DNA of 64,000 bases from Echinarachnius parma (lineage: Eukaryota > Echinodermata > Echinoidea > Clypeasteroida > Echinarachniidae). The position numbers and the translations under genes are program-made. The notes below the pieces were generated by a model, which was not told the origin of the DNA, ran no database searches, and saw only the letters and a program-made list of their open reading frames with translations. The stretch spans positions 1-64,000 of the forward strand of contig JBAMJV010010658.1 of NCBI GenBank assembly GCA_037951105.1, given 5' to 3'. Each line of letters begins with the position of its first letter. The stretch's first letter is position 1. Below are positions 23,572-36,700 of this stretch, one piece after another.

Positions 23572-25879
23572 TTTCCTGATGAAGCAAGACGACTCACGTA
23601 ACTTTTCGTGAAGTATTACTCTGACAAATTTAGGAAAATAACCGAACTTTACTTATCCTTCTTCTGACTTAGCAGAGAAGATTCGGTCACGAGAGCACCG
23701 GCAACAGTGCTTCCACAAATGATGTTTAATTTAAGAACATCGATGATAATGCATATGGTCATGTGTCATGAGCTGAGGTCGCCTCCTTTTGCGTTACATG
23801 CCGATTTGGGCTTCTGCGGGACAATGTTTCAGTTGAGAGCAAATATTTTCTGAAGAACTCCCCCTATCCTATCAAAAGTATACATTTTCTGAAAGGAAAT
23901 TTCACAAGGAATCCAAATATGCACTCAGAAATAACACTAGGTGTATACTTATTTTGTTATAAAATCAAAATGTGAAATTTTGTTTCCAGTTACAGAGGTC
24001 AATATTTTCCATGATAATTTTTCCTGAGGTAGCTCTAGACAACTAATGATAATGTTTTCATGCAGAGCACACTTAGACCTTTACAGCAATATAATATTGT
24101 ATGGGGTTCATGTTTATTTTGTGTGAGATATTTTCACTCATACTTTATGAAAAAAATGAAAAAAATAATCAATAATTTTCACTGTGTAAAAGTCACTAAA
24201 GGATTATAATATAGAGGGCAGGCCTAATTGTATTGAGAAATGATACAGTTTGATAAGTAAGCTTTAATATGATACCAAATTAGTAGTTTTACACCAAGTC
24301 TTAGTGAAGAAATTAACGTTTTAAAACAAAAACCACAAAACGTTTCAGTCCAGATTGTGCCCCCAGCTCCTCATAGAGTTTGTACAGGTAACCCCCAATT
24401 TTCTGTGTTTGTGTTGATTTGGTTTAAAAACAAACAAGCAGATACACTTTTCAATGATCAAACATTATAGTTCAATGTTTAAGCTTTCATTTGATACCTA
24501 CATTGTAACTATACATCTAGTTTTGACAAAGTTATTAACGTTTTTAAAAAAAATGCACTTCGAGAGGCATTTTCCCATAGACTTTGTACACGGGCGCCGC
24601 TTCCTGCGGCGCCGCTTCCTGCGCCACCCTCTGGCTCCAACATTCAAATAGCTGTACCTCCACTTTGGAAGGAGGTATACATTTAAAACTTTGCAGAAAG
24701 CTAGCACTCTCATAGCTCTTTAAAATGATACCAAATTTGTTTTAAAAGGTTTTCTGGTTTTGAAAATAATAAAGAAAATGGTAGTAAAAAAACCCAAAAT
24801 GTAACGGCGCCACCCTATTTGGAGGTGAGTTCATGACGCATGACCATATATGTACAGGAAGCACTTTTCAACTTGAATCATCACTTCGCGTGTATGTTTT
24901 AAACTCCCTTGGGAGCATTCTAGCCAGGCAGCCTATTACATGTGTGCACAAATTGTAACAGATATCCTCCATTTATTTAAATCTGATTACACTGCGGAGA
25001 TTCGGATGCCCCACCTCAGGTGTGGTAGCGATTTAAAGGGGGGGGGGGGGGGGGGGTATGGGGCCTTTGCAACGGTTTTGGGCGGAGTACGTATGGCTTT
25101 TTTTTTTTCTTTTCTTTTTTGCGTGGTTAGAATACATAAAAAGTGACTGAAAATGTATTTAATGAAACCATATTTTATCTCCAAAGCATCCCCATCTGGC
25201 AGCTGTACACCAGACATTGGTGTGGTGATGGGAAAAGGGTGTGGATTGTGTTTTACTTGCGATTCTTTGCACTAGTAGTGGAATGATACAGAAATTAGCA
25301 AAACGTTCTATTCATGTTTTTTTTGGTGTGTGTTATTTCCACAAATTAAAAAAAATATATATAATATTATAACATTTCATAATACAAGCAGAATTTACTT
25401 AACAGTGTAAGAGAAATCTAACTAAGCACATACCAAATATATAATACAGCAAATAAATAAATTAAAAAATAACGTATTATGTGCTAATTATGGAGTGATT
25501 CACTATAAAGTGAAAAGGGTTATAATAATAATATACCGTATACGTGTGTATTGTTTGGTCTCCATTTTGTTATGTGATTGTAGACGGATGGTTAATATAA
25601 TGTGCGTTATTTGATGGCTTAGTCGGTCTTACACATTTCTATGTCATGTTTTACTTGGTATTTATGCACATGACTGTGAAAAGAAGAAAAAAAATGATGA
25701 CTGCTTGTTAACTTTTCAAAAGCCTTATTATAACATTGATTGATATCACTCTTCTACAGTGCCATAAAATAACCTTTTTGGAAGTTCTTACGGTAAGTTT
25801 TTTTTTTTAGAATGAAAACGTGGAAATTAAACAAAAATATGCATGATAATCAATATAGCCATTGTTTTAATTAATAGGG
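23572..25879. other. upstream flank of GNS
   Basis: This should hold the GNS promoter and 5'UTR. I see no convincing TATA box. Notable items are a 14-bp direct duplication GCGGCGCCGCTTCCT near 24590-24625 and a poly(G) tract at about 25037-25057. No gene is recognised. Confidence 0.5.
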
Positions 25880-27610
25880 GCTGCGGCCCAAAGCCCCTCT
25901 CAGATCTGTATACATGCACTTGCGGATCAATTCCAAAGTGTATTTACCAGAGATGAAGGAGACGAGCTGCCTGCCATGCCTGATAGCCCATATCCAGATA
26001 TGCCAGACATCGAGATTGATATAAATGGTGTTGAGAAACTGTTATCTACCATAAATACATCGAAAGCTATAGGACCAGATGGGATCCCCAACCAGGCTCT
26101 GAAATTAGCAGCTAAGGAACTTGCCCCCATGGTAGCTTTCATATTTCATCAATCCATCACGTCTGGGGAACTGCCACTTGATTGGAGGCGAGCCAACATC
26201 AGTCCTATCTACAAGAAAGGTGCAACCACAGATCCAGCAAACTACAGACCGGTATCACTCACATGTACGTGCTGCAAGCTGCTGGAGCATATTGTGGACA
26301 GCCAGATGATGAGGCATTTGAGTAAGTTTAACATCATAGCCGACAACCAGCATGCCTTTCGGAAGAAGAGATCATGTGAGACTCAACTTATTCTCACTAC
26401 TCATGATCTTCTGCAAAATATAGACAACAGAATTCCCACAGACGTAGGAGTGCTTGACTTTTCAAAAGCTTTCGATGTCATTCCACACAAGAGGCTGCTT
26501 CTTAAGCTAGGTCATTATGGAATCCGGAACAAGACAAGGGACTGGATAAAATCATTTATAACCAATCGCTCTCAGCGTGTGATGGTAAATGGAACTGCAT
26601 CCGACTGGAAACCTGTGTTAAGTGGCACCCCTCAGGGTACAGTCTTAGGCCCTCATCTCTTCCTCATATTTATAAATGACATACATGAGAACATATCCAG
26701 CACGGTCCGCTTATTTGCTGATGATTGCCTCGTCTACAACACCATCACGTCTGCTGTGGACCAACTCCAACTGCAAGAGGACTTAGACAAACTGGTTGAC
26801 TGGGCACAAACCTGGGGCATGAGATTCAATCCATCTAAATGCAAGAATGTGAAGATTTCTCGTAGGAGGCAGGAAGAACCTACAAAGTATACATTGATGG
26901 GAGTTGACCTTGAGGAAAAGAAGGAAATCCAGTACCTAGGAGTCCAAATTCAACATGATCTCCGATGGAACAAACAGACCGCACATGCAACCTTCAAGGC
27001 AACGAGGGTGTTGAACTTCATCAGAAGAAATTTCCACCACTGTACACCGCATGTCAAGGAAAAGCTGTACATGTCATTAGTGAGACCTCATCTAGAATAT
27101 GCTTCTGCTTCATGGGACCCATACACACAGAAGAACATAAATGGCATAGAAAGAGTGCAAAATAGGGCAGCAAGATTTGTGTCCAACACATACGGGGAAA
27201 ATACAAGCATCACTGCCATTCTTAAAGAGCTTAAGTGGACTGCGCTTCAAGACAGAAGGAAATGTCATCGCCTAACCTGCTTTCAAAAGATGCTGAACGG
27301 AAACCTGGACATCAAACATGAGGACTTCATTCAACCCAAAATTGACAGAAACCGAAGGGGCCATTCTCTACAGTATCAACAGCAACACACAAACTCTGAG
27401 GCGTTCGCAAATTCATTTTTCGTCCGTACAACCACTGAATGGAATAAGCTACTTCAATCTACAGTAAACCAGCCCTCACTTCATACATTCCAGAATGCGC
27501 TTGCTAAGGACCCTTCTGTCCTTAGGGGCTAACCACTCTCTCGGACCCACCTCCAGTTAAAACTCCTATGGAGTGTTTTGGAGGAATAAACTACCAAGTA
27601 CCAAGTACAA
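25880..27610 (+). mobile_element. 5'-truncated CR1-like LINE with open reverse transcriptase frame
   Basis: The frame is open from about 25900 to the TAG... stop codon TAA at 27530-27532 (first ATG at 25976, about 518 aa from there). Reverse transcriptase motifs are seen in order: KAIGPDGIPNQ, ANISPIYKKG, NYRPVSLTC, VLDFSKAFDVIPH, GTPQGTVLGPHLF, RLFADDCLVY and EIQYLGVQI. The C-terminal part has LYMSLVRPHLEYAS-WDP and ERVQNRAARFV, typical of CR1/Jockey-type LINEs. The endonuclease and ORF1 are missing, so it is a dead-on-arrival 5' truncation. The 3' end is a short TACCAAG repeat near 27590-27610. It looks young because no stop interrupts it. Confidence 0.9.
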
Positions 27611-28624
27611 GTAGGCCTATACTATTAGGGTAATCTTAACATGTATATAATAATTCTCTTTATACACTTTATTCGTATATAAGAAGGCTAATTAATTTTT
27701 GTAAATAAAGTATACGTTATCATATATTGTATTATGTTATCCTATTATGCCCCTCCCCACCCCGTTTGATCCCCAAATACAATTGAAATGTGTTATATAA
27801 TCCATTAACTTCAGAAGGTTTTTCCTAAAGTGATATTTGAGACTTCATTTTATCATTGTAAGATTATTTTGACTGATGTGAGTGATATTTTCCTAGAAAA
27901 AATACTTTGTGATAAACATGCATGGACACTGGTGTACGATTTTATCACTATAGCTATTGATTTTGACTACAATCGAAAATGTTCCGGAACGCTTTTGAAT
28001 TTAATAATGAATACCTCCATAATAAGGAATATAATTTATTAGACAAATGAACACCCAATTCCCCAATTCATTCTTCTGTTGCCATATCCAAACAACAATG
28101 TTAAAGAGAAGTGTACAAGTTTCAAATGATTTGGGTTGAATTTGAGAGAGTTAATGGATCACTTTAACATTATTAATGCGTACATGTGCAGTTGCATTTT
28201 AATTTTTTTTTAAATAGTTTTAATTCATTAATAACCAGATAAGCGAACGAGAAAGGAACATACATTAATTCAGTCTCTTCGCTCCATTGACATAGCCACA
28301 AATCACGCCACTACATGCGGTAAAGCATAATTGTATTACAATAACATTGTCTTAAATTATATCATAATCATTTCATTTAAATAAATATACACACACAACA
28401 TACAAACATTAACATAAACACATACAAAAAAGAAATAAAGAGACTTGTAGTCATTGATTTCGTTTCCAATCATTTTATTTTTGACATATATTGTCGCCAT
28501 CAATCGTATTTATTCCAGAACCAAGAAAAAGTCGAATATTATTTTGTTTCAACCTAATGCGTATTTTAAAAAAACGCCGTGCTCACATTACATACAATAT
28601 ACTTCAACATTGATTAGGTAATAC

Positions 28625-28962
28625 CCCAGCTAGCCACCTGACGTCGGGCCGATGTCGGAAGTTGGTTGGCGGATGTCGGCATATCGCCGTTGGCTCGAGG
28701 TTAAAATGTCCGCCAGCCCAACATCGTCACGACGTCATTTTTGTGATATATTGGCATAACGTCATTTTCCGACAATGGCCCAACATCATGTCATGAGATG
28801 ATGTTGGGCCATTGTCGGAAAATGACGTTATGCCAATATATCACAAAAATGACGTCGTGACGATGTTGGGCTGGCGGACATTTTAACCTCGAGCCAACGG
28901 CGATATGTCGACATCCGCCAACCAACTTCCGACATCGGCCCGACGTCAGGTGGCTAGCTGGG
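28625..28962. mobile_element. near-perfect 338-bp palindrome (young foldback element)
   Basis: Two arms of about 165 bp, starting CCCAGCTAGCCACCTGACGT and mirrored exactly at the other end, differ by about one base (GTCGGCATATC against GTCGACATATC). Centre is near 28793. It is rich in CpG and ACGTC compared with its AT-rich surroundings. Near identity of the arms implies a recent insertion or gene conversion between them. Confidence 0.9.
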
Positions 28963-29235
28963 ACCATACCTCTTTGATTATACAAGCGATCCGATGTAAC
29001 AGTTGGTATAGTTGCAATTTTGTAATGATCTTGGTTTAGCTAGGAGGGGCGCACGGGAGGCGTGTGCCCCCCCATTAATTTGAAGAAAAAAGCAATACAA
29101 ATATAGCTATAGGGTAAACTTTACAAGACTAGACAATAACAGAGCCATATATATTATACAGCTCTGGACAATAAATACAAAGAGCGCCCCCACCTCCAAT
29201 CCTATAGGACCACGCAAAATCATTTGTAAATCACT

Positions 29236-29263
29236 GACCTCTACTAGTAGAGGTCAGTGTTTG
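29236..29263. mobile_element. 28-bp perfect palindrome between 9-bp direct repeats
   Basis: The sequence reads TTTGTAAAT, then CACTGACCTCTACT and its exact inverse AGTAGAGGTCAGTG, then TTTGTAAAT. The 8-9 bp direct repeat and the CACTG/CAGTG ends look like a minimal hAT-type insertion reduced to its termini. Confidence 0.55.
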
Positions 29264-29290
29264 TAAATTGGAGACAAATAGGCGTACCCA

Positions 29291-29327
29291 GGGGGGGGGG
29301 GGGGGGTTCAACCCCCCCCCCCCCCCC
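29291..29327. repeat. G16-TTCAA-C16 hairpin
   Basis: Sixteen G, a five-base spacer and sixteen C, forming a perfect hairpin on either strand. Length may be affected by assembly, since homopolymers are error-prone. Confidence 0.8.
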
Positions 29328-29574
29328 TTGACCACTTTTAACGCATCTCGGGTCCACTTTTTAGTGGTCTCGACCGTCATAACAAAATGGTCTCGGTCCC
29401 AAGGACACAACTTAACAAGTGGTACCAGTCTTGGCCTCAACATTTTTTGACGTATCCTTGTCTCTGCCAGAGGCTCCCACCATAATAATCTATATAATAA
29501 AAAAAAAAAATCCACTTTTCGGCTGCGGAACGTTGAATGTCTAATTTCTGTGCTATTTTGGGATGGTGTTTTTA

Positions 29575-30107
29575 AAAATCTAATCCATTAGTTTTTGCTT
29601 GTTGTCCGCATGTGCCTGTGTTGCAAGTCAACTATTTTCTCAGTGTGCGAGGAAAGCTCTACAGCCATGACAGCCGACTCGTTTACCACCGCCATGCTCG
29701 CACGAAAATCGATGTCCAGTCCCTAACGGGTCCCTAACTAGCTGCAGTGTTTTTAACCCTTAATTAACTAATCCAATAGTTTTTGCTTGTTGTCCGTCTA
29801 TCTCTGTGTGTCAAGTAGAATATTTTCTCAGATTATGAGAATCGTTCTGCAAGCAGCTCACACATGATGACTACGAGTACGGCATGTACAGACACTCAGA
29901 CAGAGAGGTCCATGCGGTCCATGCGTACATTTCTCAGTGTCCTTTGACTAATCCATAAGTCATGTTAGTTGTTGTTTGGTTTCCGTCTATGTCTGTCTTG
30001 CAAGTCGACTATTTTCTGTATGAGGATCGCTCTGCAGCTGACTTGTTTCCCACAGCCATGGCGACTCCGTACGGACATAGAGGTCCAGTCCTCGTTCTCA
30101 CGTCGGA
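29575..30107. repeat. three diverged tandem units of about 185 bp
   Basis: Units start at about 29575, 29765 and 29947 and share CTAATCCA(A/T)(T/A)AGT, TTGTTGTCCG, TATTTTCT and TCTGCA. The 5' side reads ATCTATATAATAAAAAA, which resembles one end of some Helitron/Helentron-type elements, but no hairpin or replication protein is seen, so the class is open. Confidence 0.6.
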
Positions 30108-30473
30108 AAGATGACTCGTACTCCCCGACCTCATATCTGAGAGAGGGAATGATATAGAGAGGGGTAAAATATTTAATTTGACTGATCAATGTTCAAATGT
30201 AATATAAATTTGCGACAAGAAGTTTTAATTAAGCTTCATAACAAACTAAATCTGTTTAACTTGAGAATGTGTTGGGCCATTCAGCCGAGTCTACGTGGTT
30301 GCGTTTTAGGTTCTTATTATTATTTTATTTATTCATAATATATATTTTCCCGATTGATTAACTCATGTATTTATTTATCAATATCATCATACATTTCGTA
30401 TTCGTTTATGAATTCATGAATTTACCTAGCTATATCACAATTGTGTTTGAGCATCAATACTCTATTCAAGAAC

Positions 30474-30725
30474 CTACTCATCATCTCTTCCGCGTGCCGC
30501 CCAAGAGCGGCGTTTGTCCTGCGAGTTGGGCGCGGCGAGACCCCCGCCCTCATCGGCCGACACCAAGGTCGGAGGCGCCAAACTCTTAGAGAAGTTTGTA
30601 TTTGAGGTCTCAATGGTAGTTGCCTGGGGGCAGTCGAACGTGATGGAAGCTGAGTATTCCTTCTGGTACCTGACCAGTCTCCTTGGACCAAGACATCGCT
30701 CTACGTGAAGCACTATCATTGCCCA
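30474..30725 (-). CDS. TRPV exon 14 (copy a): TRP helix, C-terminal tail and stop
   Basis: Opens [20 protein letters not shown] then [14 protein letters not shown] after CATGCAG, joining EWKRQ to W as in other TRPVs, and runs 83 codons to a stop at 30474. The tail after about codon 40 is low in complexity and GC-rich. It is the only copy of five that keeps the Trp, the frame and a long tail. A possible AATAAATAAAA signal lies at 30324-30333. Confidence 0.75.
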   Translation of the reverse strand, partial: WAMIVLHVERCLGPRRLVRYQKEYSASITFDCPQATTIETSNTNFSKSLAPPTLVSADEGGGLAAPNSQDKRRSWAARGRDDE

Positions 30726-33700
30726 CTGCATGGGGAAAAGAGGAAACGAAATGGTCGATTTAAAGATTAATCATCTTTTCAAACCATGCTCTTAGAGAAG
30801 TTTGTATTTGAGGTCTCAATGGTGGTTGCCTGGGGCAGTCGAACGTGATGGAAGCTGAGTATTCCTTATGGTACCTGACCAGTCTCCTTGGACCAAGACA
30901 TCGCTCTACGTGAAGCACTATCATTGCCCACTGCATGGGGAAAAGAGGAAACGAAATGGTCGATTTAAAGATTAATCATCTTTTCAAACCATGCTCTTAG
31001 AGAAGTTTGTATTAAGGTCTCAATGGTGGTTGCCTGAGGGCAGTCGAACGTGATGGAAGCCGAGTATTCCTTATGGTACCTGACCAGTCTCCTTGGACCG
31101 AGACATCGCTCTACGTGAAGCACTATCATAGCTCACTGCATGGGGAAAATAAAAAATGGCTAATTTAAAGAGCAATCTCCTTTGCAAAGAACGCTGTTTA
31201 AAGATGGTGCGTTAAGCGGACCAAGACACAACTATACGTGAAGCACTATCATAGCCCACTGCATTGGGAAAACATGAAAAATTAAACAATAGAAAATGGC
31301 TGATTTAACAGTTTAAAGAGCAATCTCTTTTTCCAAAAAAGTAGTTTAAAGATGGGGATGGAAACTAAGAATTCCTTCTGGTACTTGATCAGTCTCTTTG
31401 GTCCACGATATCGCTCTACGTGAAACACTATCGTTGCCTGTAATGTATACTGCATGGGAAAGGAAAACAAAATGCTTCGATTTCTAATGATTATATTATA
31501 AGCCCAATGACTTACCTGTCTTTTCCATTCCATAACGGCTCTGGCCATGATCTCCGTGTACGTCTTTGCCATCATGGCGATCAGCATGTTGAGTAGCAGG
31601 ATCGGGACGAGGATGGCGAACAGGAAGATCAGAATCCCGATAATTCTCGGGTCTTTGGATTTCTTCATCGTGGATATCACCTGGAATCATAAGCATTGTC
31701 AAGGAAGCGTTGAGAATTTAAAATACTGGAATCATTGTCATGGTAACATTGAACAAAATAATGCCATGAGCTATAGTTTGTCTTCATATTTTAGTCAATG
31801 GAGATACTGATACGAATATTGAAGTTAATGATATAAAACCACTAATGCAGCTTTATTTACAAGATTTAGCCTACTTTACCCACTTTGAAAGACTGTGGAA
31901 CGAAATGATATCTCCCTTTTTCTGAATTCAAACAGATGGTTCTCGAAGGTGGAGCAGACGCCAGCTAATCAAGCTTTTAATGGTTTCCAATATATATTTG
32001 TTTATCACGTTTATTTTTTTTACTGGAATGACCATTATTTCCAGTTATCCTTTAGAACTCAATGACCAGAATTTCTAAAAATATGTTTTATCTATTGATA
32101 ATCAACAATACCCAAAAGTATCTTCCCTACAGAAAAGACAGACAAAAGGAGTTAGTGATGCAGTTTCGTGCCCCCCCCCCCACCCCCGTAGCTACGTCAC
32201 TGACATGGGACACTCACCCCGCTGTATCTCCCAAAAGTCATGAGGAATGTGGTTGATATGGCGTCATACCACGATGCAAACTCATCCAATCCGCCCGCGA
32301 TGTAAAACACTGAAATAATAACAAATCATACAAATATTCATATGAATTGTTACTGTTGAATCTTATGTATGATAAAAAGCCATCTAAAATGTCCAATAAG
32401 GGCACTCATGCTGCACCATTTTGTTTATTATTCTCTTAAGGTAATGGGATTACAAGGACAGTAAACATTTAAAAGACTATTAAAGAAACAATTATTTGTC
32501 GATATTGTAGACTGTCAGATGATGTGCCATTATATGAAAATGTTTCCTAATTGTATTTTTTTAAATACATTTTTTTTGTCTTACTTTATCTACAATGTTT
32601 TTTTATTTTTTTTATTGTGATTCATTTTGCTACAGAATAAGCTTTGTTTTGCAACTAAGGAATCAATTCTACAAGCCTACTTGTTTATTTTATGATTCCC
32701 CCACCTCTGTTTCTACATATACCTGCAACCAATCATGCATTTGTTGTTCATGCACATATTATATTGTATTTGTTATTTGTGTAAGTGGAAATAAATTGCA
32801 ATTGAAATTGAAAAATGGATTGCTTTTGTCAACTACCAGCTGTTTTTCACAGAAATCTAATATGAAAACAGTAATGTACCCACATGTTTGCACCTGAATC
32901 ATACCTGCCTTATGGGTTCAAAATAAATTATGATTTTAACAATCTACATGATGCCTGAAAACTAATTGTTACAAAGCGAACATTGAAGCGGCATGACGAA
33001 ATTATTCATCACTTCCAAAAAACAATACCTCGCTTGAGCATGTTGAGTATGATGTTAATTCATCTTTAATTTTGGCTATATAGTTATCTTTATTTCAATT
33101 TATGTACAAATTGTCAGACAATATTGTAATTCAGGTAAATTATTAGAACATTATGATTATATTAAACAGCGCTATTCACGCATCATAGCGCTTTGCATTA
33201 CCATCAAGCTACATATTTCCTAACCAAATTTGTTTTTGTTTGTTAACGAACGCTTTCGGTGGCACACTTCAGAATCAAACCGGCCTCATAGGTGCGTCGT
33301 TCCTTACCCGTTGCGAACATGCATAGGAAGAAGGTGTAGAGTATGGAGAACTTTGCGATGTCCCCTATACACATCCTGCCCAGCATCACGACCATCGGGC
33401 CAAGGCTTTGATGAGCCCTAGATGTAAGAACAAAATAATATAAAACGATAGAAGAACAAAATTTATATTGAAAATACAAATGAGGGTATATTTTCGACTT
33501 AATGTTTGCAAGTTAATGAGATGGATGGTGAGGCCAGTGATAGGGAGGGAGGATGAGAGTGGGAGAGGGGGGTGGGGGGGGGGGGGGGGGAGAGAGAGGG
33601 GGAGGGGGGATATACGGGGGAGTGAGGAAGAGAGAGGGGAATAACAACGATGGGCACGGAGGGCATGTGCCCCCAGTCATTTGCCATAGCAATACAAAAA

Positions 33701-36700
33701 CATACGTTGACAATCCTTTAAAACAAAATAAATACATAGTAAAGGGTCCCCCAATAATTCGGGTGCCCCCTCCCCCAATCAGAAATTTCATCTATTCGTA
33801 CATGAAAGTTAGCAAAATTAATATCAATAATGAATGATACTTGATTATGATTGTGCACAGTTTTCGCTAGTATAGATTAGCTTTGAATATCATATCTCCA
33901 TTAGTAAAAACTGTCAATACTATTGGGAAAACTATAATCATAATATCATTATTATTTATGTAGTAATTAACAAACGATTTTGCTCAATATTACAGTCGAC
34001 AATAATTTATCATATCGTCCATTCTAAAATAAGTTCTTGTTGAACAAATTAATAATAATGATAGGTTCGACTTATTTAGAGCCTAATATAATACAATATA
34101 TGAATCAATTAGTACATATTGCAAATACATTGATATATATTAAATGTAATAAAATATTAATCTAAATCCACCATATGACGTAATACCTGTAGAAGTAGAC
34201 GAGATAGAGCCATGACAACGGGATTGCCATGGTGATGAGGATGTCCTCATACCATCCATGTCCGGTGAACCTCAGAGGGATGCAGATCAAGAAGAGAAGA
34301 GTTGCTACCATCACAAGACCCTTCTCTGGCAGCTCAACCTGTTTAAGTTTATGAAACCAAAAATATCATAAATAATATGATGTTATCTACAGTATATATA
34401 TAATCAATATAAGTAGTAATATGAGAGGTATATCAGTAACTTTGACCCCATCACAAATGTTTTTAAGCTTTATTTAACCAGAACTTTGTACTATCCCTTA
34501 GTCCATTAACTTGCTATAGTAACATAATAATTAAATGGATTTAGATTCAACAAATGTCTCTCTAAGTATATATGGAGATATTTATAATTGATCGAAAAGC
34601 GTGCCAGGAACGCTTTTTGTAGGCAAAACCAATGGAGAGTTGGTAAAAAAAATCGGACAAAAAATGTCCCCATCTTCACTATAGGTATAAACAGTGTTGT
34701 GTGTGTGTGTTTTTTTTATAACCATCACACATGATTCAGAAAAATCTAAACTGCCATATAATCTCACATGAACAAACAGACGTATGAGGATATCGGCAGT
34801 ACGTGTATTATTTGTGGGCCGTATATATTTATGGTTACCAAGCTGTTTGCGTAGCTCTTGAGTGATCTCCTGGAGTGGATCTCCTGTCCAGCTTCAACCA
34901 ACCTCTGAGTACAGATCAAGATCACCACAGCTTCGGCCACATGCTTTACCTGTACAGTTCGAAAAAAGTGTTTATAAGTTTATACAGAGGAATCTTATTT
35001 TGGAAACATAGTTCGTATTCAATTAAAATCGCGCTAATTTCTATTTATTTTTAGAAGGACGTTATGATTATGCCTTGGGCCACCCTTTAACGTCACAATC
35101 CGAGAGATGCAGAGTAGCTTTTCGAACCCAGGCTGATTCGTGAGAGGAGGGGTATGACCACTAGGCCAGATCAGCTATAGAAGAATAGAATTTCGAGCTT
35201 ACTTATATCACAGCAAACATATTTTTGTCATCTCTTTATTTATATAGATGAGAAAGAGCAAATAAAATGACGTTATGTTCATAGCGTCTAGCATGAGCAA
35301 TTGAATTGGCCTTCTAGCATCTAGCCTTCTAGCATAGTGGTCAGACCACCGGTCTATCAATGCGTAGGTCTCTGGTTTGATTCCCATGAGCGCCCATTTT
35401 AGCTACTCTTTTTTTATCAACAAAATATTTCAGGTCAATTTTCCTTTTTAAATTTGTATTATCGCAGATAATCGGTGAATGATCAATATAACTCATACCA
35501 CTGTTTTCCACGTTGTTTCGGGCTTTGTTCTTACAGCAAGGACACATGAAATCGCCGAGAGTTGTACCAACGTGATTATGAACTTGAAGATCAACCTTTT
35601 CTGCAACAAGAGAGAACGGGGAAATCATGAATTAAATGAAAAATAACTATTTGCATTACATAAAACATGTTACATTTATTCTCTCAGCATTGTCATGGAT
35701 AACAATCTTACGCACCTAAAAAGATGTCATGCACCATAATCAGTCAGATCACTAAAATGTATGAAGGGTTTCAGGCTTCGTTCTAAGAGCAAGGACATAC
35801 GTATATAATTACCCAAAATTGACCAAAGTGATAATGAACTTGAAGATCAGTCTTTGCTTCAACAGGAGAGAACGGGAACATGATGAATGAAGAACATTGG
35901 AATTATGATGATACATCATGTTATCTGCAGCATTGTCGTGTATATAAATATGACGCCCCCAGATGGCATGTCCCTAATCAGTAAGAACTCACTACTCAGT
36001 GACGTAGCTACTTGCCCCCTCCAATAACGTTACAAAACAATACAGATCATAAGGGTAAAATAAAGAAATACTAAATACATACCCCATATCAGTCCGACCA
36101 CGCTACGCCAATGATAGAAAAATGTGTGGTCATTATTATACAGAATATTCTGAATGAGCTGGTGTTCGATTAATAATGAAGTTCAAGATATGTATTATCA
36201 AATTCTGGCGATTCAGATAAGATGCTTAAAGTTCGATGTTACCATCATTTTACAGATAACGAGACATGACTCGATTGTGGTATACCTTTGCGTATCGTTT
36301 CCATTTCTCCTGCAGAAGGTAGTTGACGACCTGGACTTCGAGCATCTTGAGATGCTGCGCCTGACCACAGCGCACGATGGTCATCAGGGCTGACCTCTCA
36401 TCTGGGGTTAAACAAAAAAAGGATGCATTTATTATTGAAATTAGTAATGGAATATCTATGAAGATTAAACAACAAATAACAAAATCAACCATGCACTAAG
36501 TCTAAGGTGTCTATTTGGGTCCAATATAGTCAATACCTAGATGAGGGTAAGCCACATAGGACAGTGATCCGTGTGTCCAATCCGTGCGACAATTAGAATC
36601 TTCTCGAAGAGCCACCAGTATTTTGGTTGTATTACTATTAGGTCAAGGAAAATATTCAACTACTTACTGAGGTGTCAGTTGGGTCCTATATAGAGTCAAG

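Noticed and set aside
24498-24713. Arg/Lys-rich minus frame
   Set aside because: Driven by the duplicated GCGGCGCCGCTTCCT; no domain or context.
35318-35393. Functional tRNA gene
   Set aside because: A and B boxes are present but acceptor-stem pairing and a cloverleaf are not evident, so it is called a SINE fragment.
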